DNA of 64,000 nucleotides from Nitrospira_E sp052156535 (GTDB lineage: Bacteria; Nitrospirota; Nitrospiria; Nitrospirales; UBA8639), in assembly GCF_052156535.1 (NCBI RefSeq), contig NZ_JBQKUP010000032.1, positions 248,001-312,000 of the forward strand, written 5' to 3'. The number at the start of each line of letters is the position of its first letter. Within the stretch, counting starts at the first letter, position 1. This document shows, in pieces, positions 60,672-64,000 of this stretch. The translations under genes were made by a program, and so were the position numbers. The notes beneath the pieces were generated by a model, which saw only the letters and a program-made list of their open reading frames with translations, was not told the DNA's origin and searched no databases.

Positions 60672-62159
60672 GTGACGGAGATGAAGATGCTTGACCAGGT
60701 ATTGCGATATTGCCAGCATGACGTGTGGAAGGAGGATGTCAATTCGTTAACTGGTTTTCGACAGTTCGGGGTCAAAGCTCTGCGTCTGGTATTGGTGGCG
60801 GTCGCCGAATTTCAGGAAAGTGTCCTAAGTATTCGAGCCACCAGTTTGGTCTATACCACTCTCCTCTCCCTGGTTCCGTTTTTAGCGGTGACCTTTTCGG
60901 TCCTCAAAGCCTTCGGCATACATCAAAAGATCCAACCGATTCTGGCGCAAGCATTGGATCCGCTCGGGCCGAAGGGAATTGAGATTACCACGAATATCAT
61001 CCAGTTTGTCGACAACATGCAAGTTGGGGTCTTGGGAGCGGTGGGCATTGCGGGCCTGTTCTATACGACATATTCCCTGATTGAAAAAATTGAAGAGGCT
61101 CTGAACTCGATTTGGCGGGTTGATGCAGGTCGCCCGTTGGCCAGAAGGGTCACCGATTATTTAAGTGTCGTACTCGTGGGCCCTGTGTTTGTCTTTACGG
61201 CCTTCGGACTCACTGCCTCGGCGCAAAGTCATTGGCTTGTCCAAAAAATTCTTGAAGTCCAGCCGCTTGGCCATCTAATAGTCGTGCTCACCAATCTGCT
61301 GCCCTTCATTTTTATGTGCCTGGTGTTTACATTTCTCTACAAGTTTCTGCCCTATACAAAGGTCAATTTTAACTCAGCGCTGATCGGAGGAGTGACGGCA
61401 GGACTGCTCTGGCAAGTGGCCGGATTGGCGTTTGCATCATTCGTCGTCGGGACAGGACGGTATAGCGCCATATACTCAGGCTTTGCCGTGCTTATTCTCT
61501 TTCTCATTTGGCTCTATGTCGGATGGCTCATTGTGCTGGCAGGAGCTCAAGTCGCCTATTATCATCAGCACCCATCCGCATACCTCTTACATTTAAGTCG
61601 AAAAAATCAGACTCCACTCTTTCGAGAATACCTCACCCTGTCATTGCTCACCCATATTACCCGCCGGTTTTTATCGGGGAAGCCGCCTCTCAGGGCAGAG
61701 CAGTTAGCCCGCGCACAAGGGGTTCCCCTTACGCTGGTGGAATCGCTCATCGATGATCTGGTAAAAGGCCAGATGGTCGTGAAAGGCGATAAGCCCAAAG
61801 GATTGGTCTTGGCGCAGGCACCAGAGAATATTCCGGTAGTCGAGGTGTTACGGGTGGTTCAGCATCAATCTCATGACGGGCCCCAGGCATTTACCGTGGG
61901 TTCAGATTCCATTAGTCGGGTCCTTAAACGGAGGGATGCGGCGGTGAAAGCCGCATTGGAAGGCACGACGTTGCGTGATTTGGTACGACGTCAACCTGAA
62001 GTCATTGAAGAAGAGAACGGAATGGATCAGGCCCAGGGTCACGATCCCGGTGGGGCAGTTCACTCCGAGTCGAAGGGTGAGGCATTGGGTCCTCCAGGCT
62101 TTCTCCAAGAAACCACACATGCCGATCCTCCTGTTGTCAGGAAAGGGAGGGCAAGATAA
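60672..62159 (+). CDS. YihY/virulence factor BrkB family membrane protein with C-terminal winged-helix-like extension
   Basis: Polytopic protein (UPF0761) of 495 residues with six helices in residues of about 35-300. The family pattern is clear: SIRATSLVYTTLLSLVPFLA, GTGRYSAIYSGFAVLILFLI and WLYVGWLIVLAGAQVAYYHQ. Residues of about 320-430 look like a winged helix (LRAEQLARAQGVPLTLVESL, KGQMVVKGDKPKGLVLAQ) as in long YihY proteins, followed by a disordered acidic tail. The old name RNase BN is wrong for this family; its role is unknown. GTG 60672 or ATG 60681 may start it. The PhoD-like gene follows 27 bases downstream. Confidence 0.85.
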   Translation: MTEMKMLDQVLRYCQHDVWKEDVNSLTGFRQFGVKALRLVLVAVAEFQESVLSIRATSLVYTTLLSLVPFLAVTFSVLKAFGIHQKIQPILAQALDPLGPKGIEITTNIIQFVDNMQVGVLGAVGIAGLFYTTYSLIEKIEEALNSIWRVDAGRPLARRVTDYLSVVLVGPVFVFTAFGLTASAQSHWLVQKILEVQPLGHLIVVLTNLLPFIFMCLVFTFLYKFLPYTKVNFNSALIGGVTAGLLWQVAGLAFASFVVGTGRYSAIYSGFAVLILFLIWLYVGWLIVLAGAQVAYYHQHPSAYLLHLSRKNQTPLFREYLTLSLLTHITRRFLSGKPPLRAEQLARAQGVPLTLVESLIDDLVKGQMVVKGDKPKGLVLAQAPENIPVVEVLRVVQHQSHDGPQAFTVGSDSISRVLKRRDAAVKAALEGTTLRDLVRRQPEVIEEENGMDQAQGHDPGGAVHSESKGEALGPPGFLQETTHADPPVVRKGRAR

Positions 62160-62186
62160 TAAACGTGCGCTGATAAGGGTAAGAAG

Positions 62187-63644
62187 ATGACTATGTGGAT
62201 TGTCCCGGGTGCCCCTCTCAATGATGGTCAAGGCTGGCGCATTTGGTGCTCGCAAAAAGGGGAAGGCAGTTTTGCTCCACCCGCTATTGAAGTGCGACAA
62301 GGTGGTACCATGGTCCCCGTTCATACTGAATGGAAGCTGTTGCCGCCATTATCAGGGTTAAAACGACGGATGGGGATAATGTCTGTGCGGTTACAAAGCT
62401 CCCCGCCACCTCAAGGTGCAACCTTTGAGATCCAGGTGGGGACGAACCATGACGCCGACGTTCAAACGTTTTTCTGGTCGACCCTTCCTCAGAACGTGAC
62501 TGACAAAGGCGTCACGTTTCTCTTTTCCTCCTGTTTTTGGCAGAACAACGACCGGGATGGATATTACCGCGCAGGCATGAGGGAGTTGAAAATATTATGT
62601 CAGCCGCATTTTAAAATGCTGATTGGGGACCAGGTCTATCTCGACTGGCCTCTTTATTGGGATATTGCTGATAAGGAGGCGATTCAGCTGTTTGGAAAAC
62701 GATATCGGCAATATTGGGAAGACGAACATTACCGGGAAGTCCTTCAGCTCAACCCAAATTTTATCACGTGTGATGATCACGAATATTGGAACGATTATCC
62801 TGAAAAGCAAAAACATTTAATTCAGGCATGGACTGATTCACACTGCAAGACCTATGGTCCTGTTGCTGATCAACTCTATTATCAATATCAGCAATGCCTG
62901 AATCCTGATGAAGCCCGCTGGTATTCTTTTGTGATCGATCCCGTTTCTTTTTTTATTACCGATACCCGGTCCACTCGGGAGGAGTGCCGCGACAAAGGAG
63001 CCGGACATTTCATTTTGGACGATCAATGGAAAGCACTAGAAGACTGGCAACAAGGATTGCAGGGGCCTGGCGTGCTGGTATTGGGTCAACCTCTTTTTCA
63101 AAAAGACGGGAATTACAAAGATCATTCTTTATCCAATTTCAAGGAAGATTATGCCCGTCTCTGGCGCGTGATTGAGCGGAGTTTGGGCGGAAAGAACACG
63201 CAGGGAGTGCCACACGACATTTTGATCCTTTCGGGGGATATTCACACCGGCCGATATGCTGAAGCACATGGTCCTTTCCCCGATGCGCCGTATGGCGTGC
63301 CGGAATTCATCGCTTCTCCCGCCGCGATGATTAGTCCGGGTAATACTCGACCGGAGGCACCCCCTCAACGGATTCGGGTCAAGCCGAATGCCCAGGGCGG
63401 TGAATCTGTCTGGAACATTAATCCACAGAAAAATGTCGAGATCATGACCATTCAGAACAATGTCGGTATCGTGCGGATGTTTCCCGGCAGCCAGGTTGGA
63501 GGAACGCCTCGCGTGCGATTCGAGCTGGAATTGTGGCGGTTGCCGGCTAAGCGTATTGAATTGGATTGGGATGAAGACCCTCCTCCTCAAGGAGTAGGAG
63601 GTCCATTAGAGTGTGTCTTTAAGAAGGAGTTGCGGCTTCGTTAG
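62187..63644 (+). CDS. PhoD-like metallophosphatase (alkaline phosphatase D family)
   Basis: A 485-residue metallophosphoesterase. Metal-site motifs of the PhoD group are in order: FLFSSCFWQNNDRDG, MLIGDQVYLDWPLYWD, NFITCDDHEYWNDYPEKQ, DTRSTREECRD and HDILILSGDIHTGRYAEAHG. No signal peptide is visible, unlike secreted PhoD, so it may act inside the cell or use another route. The substrate (phosphodiester or phosphomonoester) is unknown. The C-terminal 100 residues form a beta-rich extra region. ATG 62187. Confidence 0.83.
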   Translation: MTMWIVPGAPLNDGQGWRIWCSQKGEGSFAPPAIEVRQGGTMVPVHTEWKLLPPLSGLKRRMGIMSVRLQSSPPPQGATFEIQVGTNHDADVQTFFWSTLPQNVTDKGVTFLFSSCFWQNNDRDGYYRAGMRELKILCQPHFKMLIGDQVYLDWPLYWDIADKEAIQLFGKRYRQYWEDEHYREVLQLNPNFITCDDHEYWNDYPEKQKHLIQAWTDSHCKTYGPVADQLYYQYQQCLNPDEARWYSFVIDPVSFFITDTRSTREECRDKGAGHFILDDQWKALEDWQQGLQGPGVLVLGQPLFQKDGNYKDHSLSNFKEDYARLWRVIERSLGGKNTQGVPHDILILSGDIHTGRYAEAHGPFPDAPYGVPEFIASPAAMISPGNTRPEAPPQRIRVKPNAQGGESVWNINPQKNVEIMTIQNNVGIVRMFPGSQVGGTPRVRFELELWRLPAKRIELDWDEDPPPQGVGGPLECVFKKELRLR

Positions 63645-63720
63645 CGATACGGAAGATTTTCACAGAACCAGGTTATCCATTCAGATCCTTCTTGGAGTGA
63701 TGTGAAGAAAGGAATTCATC

Positions 63721-64000
63721 ATGCGCCATTCTCAAACCTCAACCAGAAATCCGGCCATCAAAGACTGGACCAGCAAATATGGCAAACGCACCAACCTGCA
63801 ATTTTTCAATGATGCGTTTGCCGCCTTGCAAAAACAGGACATCGGCAATCGTGGATTGATGACCGTGGGATTGATCGGCAGCCGGGACCTTCCCGGACAT
63901 ACGTTGCGAACGGCTCAGTCCATGTTGCGTTGGGATCTCCGCCCGAGTTTCTGGTCGCATGTGTTTGTGGTGGCCGAACCCGTGACCTCTCGTACGTCAT
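63721..64000 (+). CDS. Hypothetical protein, 3' end beyond the window
   Basis: An open frame from ATG 63721 (preceded by GAAAGGA) runs to the window edge, giving 93 residues. They include NPAIKDWTSKYGKRTNLQFF, DAFAALQKQDIGNRGLMTVG and LRWDLRPSFWSHVFVVAEP. The last part, with a His after Trp-Ser and hydrophobic Val run, resembles the start of a permuted NlpC/P60-like (YiiX/CHAP-type) domain, but that is a guess. It lies 76 bases after the PhoD-like gene on the same strand. Confidence 0.6.
   Translation, partial: MRHSQTSTRNPAIKDWTSKYGKRTNLQFFNDAFAALQKQDIGNRGLMTVGLIGSRDLPGHTLRTAQSMLRWDLRPSFWSHVFVVAEPVTSRTS

Noticed and set aside
1..64000. CRISPR arrays, rRNA, prophage or conjugation genes
   Set aside because: No regularly spaced direct repeats, rRNA signatures, capsid, portal, integrase or relaxase motifs were seen.

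Overview
The window reads as chromosome of a Gram-negative, chemolithotroph-like bacterium, most probably a member of the Nitrospirota (Nitrospira-like). This is inferred from three things: a transaldolase/glucose-6-phosphate isomerase fusion next to transketolase, the style of the dispersed 'CTGTTGAAAAA...GCCAGCGGCGTTCTCGC' repeats together with a REP-associated (RAYT) transposase fragment, and outer-membrane genes (pal, cpoB, a Tad secretin) beside many two-component and c-di-GMP proteins. No rRNA, tRNA or CRISPR was found, so the assignment is by gene content only.

Region 1 (1-6.8 kb) is ordinary housekeeping: a 2-hydroxyacid dehydrogenase, an A-type Fe-S carrier-like protein without the usual cysteines, a THUMP-domain RNA methyltransferase, an atypical receiver protein, a CysQ/IMPase phosphatase, a DUF2835-YqaA pair and a DegT-type aminotransferase. 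Region 2 (6.8-11.4 kb) is a decayed accessory island. It holds an orphan toxin tip overlapping a small AT-rich gene, a second small AT-rich membrane-protein gene, an Rhs core with a glycine-rich C-terminus followed by a zinc-ribbon/membrane gene, a RAYT transposase tail, a broken parDE module, queF and one copy of a dispersed palindromic repeat.

Region 3 (11.4-17.1 kb) is a tight gene set that looks like a phosphonolipid pathway: split phosphonopyruvate decarboxylase, 2-aminoethylphosphonate-type aminotransferase, a cytidylyltransferase, a CDP-alcohol phosphotransferase carrying a degenerate nucleotidyltransferase domain, and a flippase-like membrane protein. PEP mutase is not in the window. 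Region 4 (17.1-31.5 kb) has the tRNA thiolation pair ttuA-ttuB, then the pentose-phosphate and glucan block (tkt, tal-pgi; opposite strand GH15-gnd-zwf) and the cell-wall recycling pair amgK-murU.

Region 5 (31.6-40.5 kb) contains a PAS/GAF/GGDEF diguanylate cyclase, pal-cpoB, a DUF362/terpene-cyclase-like pair and a PAP2 phosphatase. Region 6 (41.3-54.8 kb) is a nearly complete Tad/Flp pilus locus. Its first pilin gene is preceded by a convincing class I c-di-GMP riboswitch (41341-41449). The pilin part (two flp genes, tadE, tadG) ends at a terminator. It is separated from the machine part (cpaA, cpaB, cpaC, lipoprotein, cpaE, cpaF, tadB, tadC, tadD) by an IS5-type remnant and the second repeat copy. 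Region 7 (55.3-64 kb) has a hybrid histidine kinase, an HD-GYP phosphodiesterase, a TPR lipoprotein, a YihY/BrkB protein and a PhoD-like phosphatase. The GGDEF cyclase, the HD-GYP protein and the riboswitch together suggest c-di-GMP control of surface attachment by the Tad pilus.
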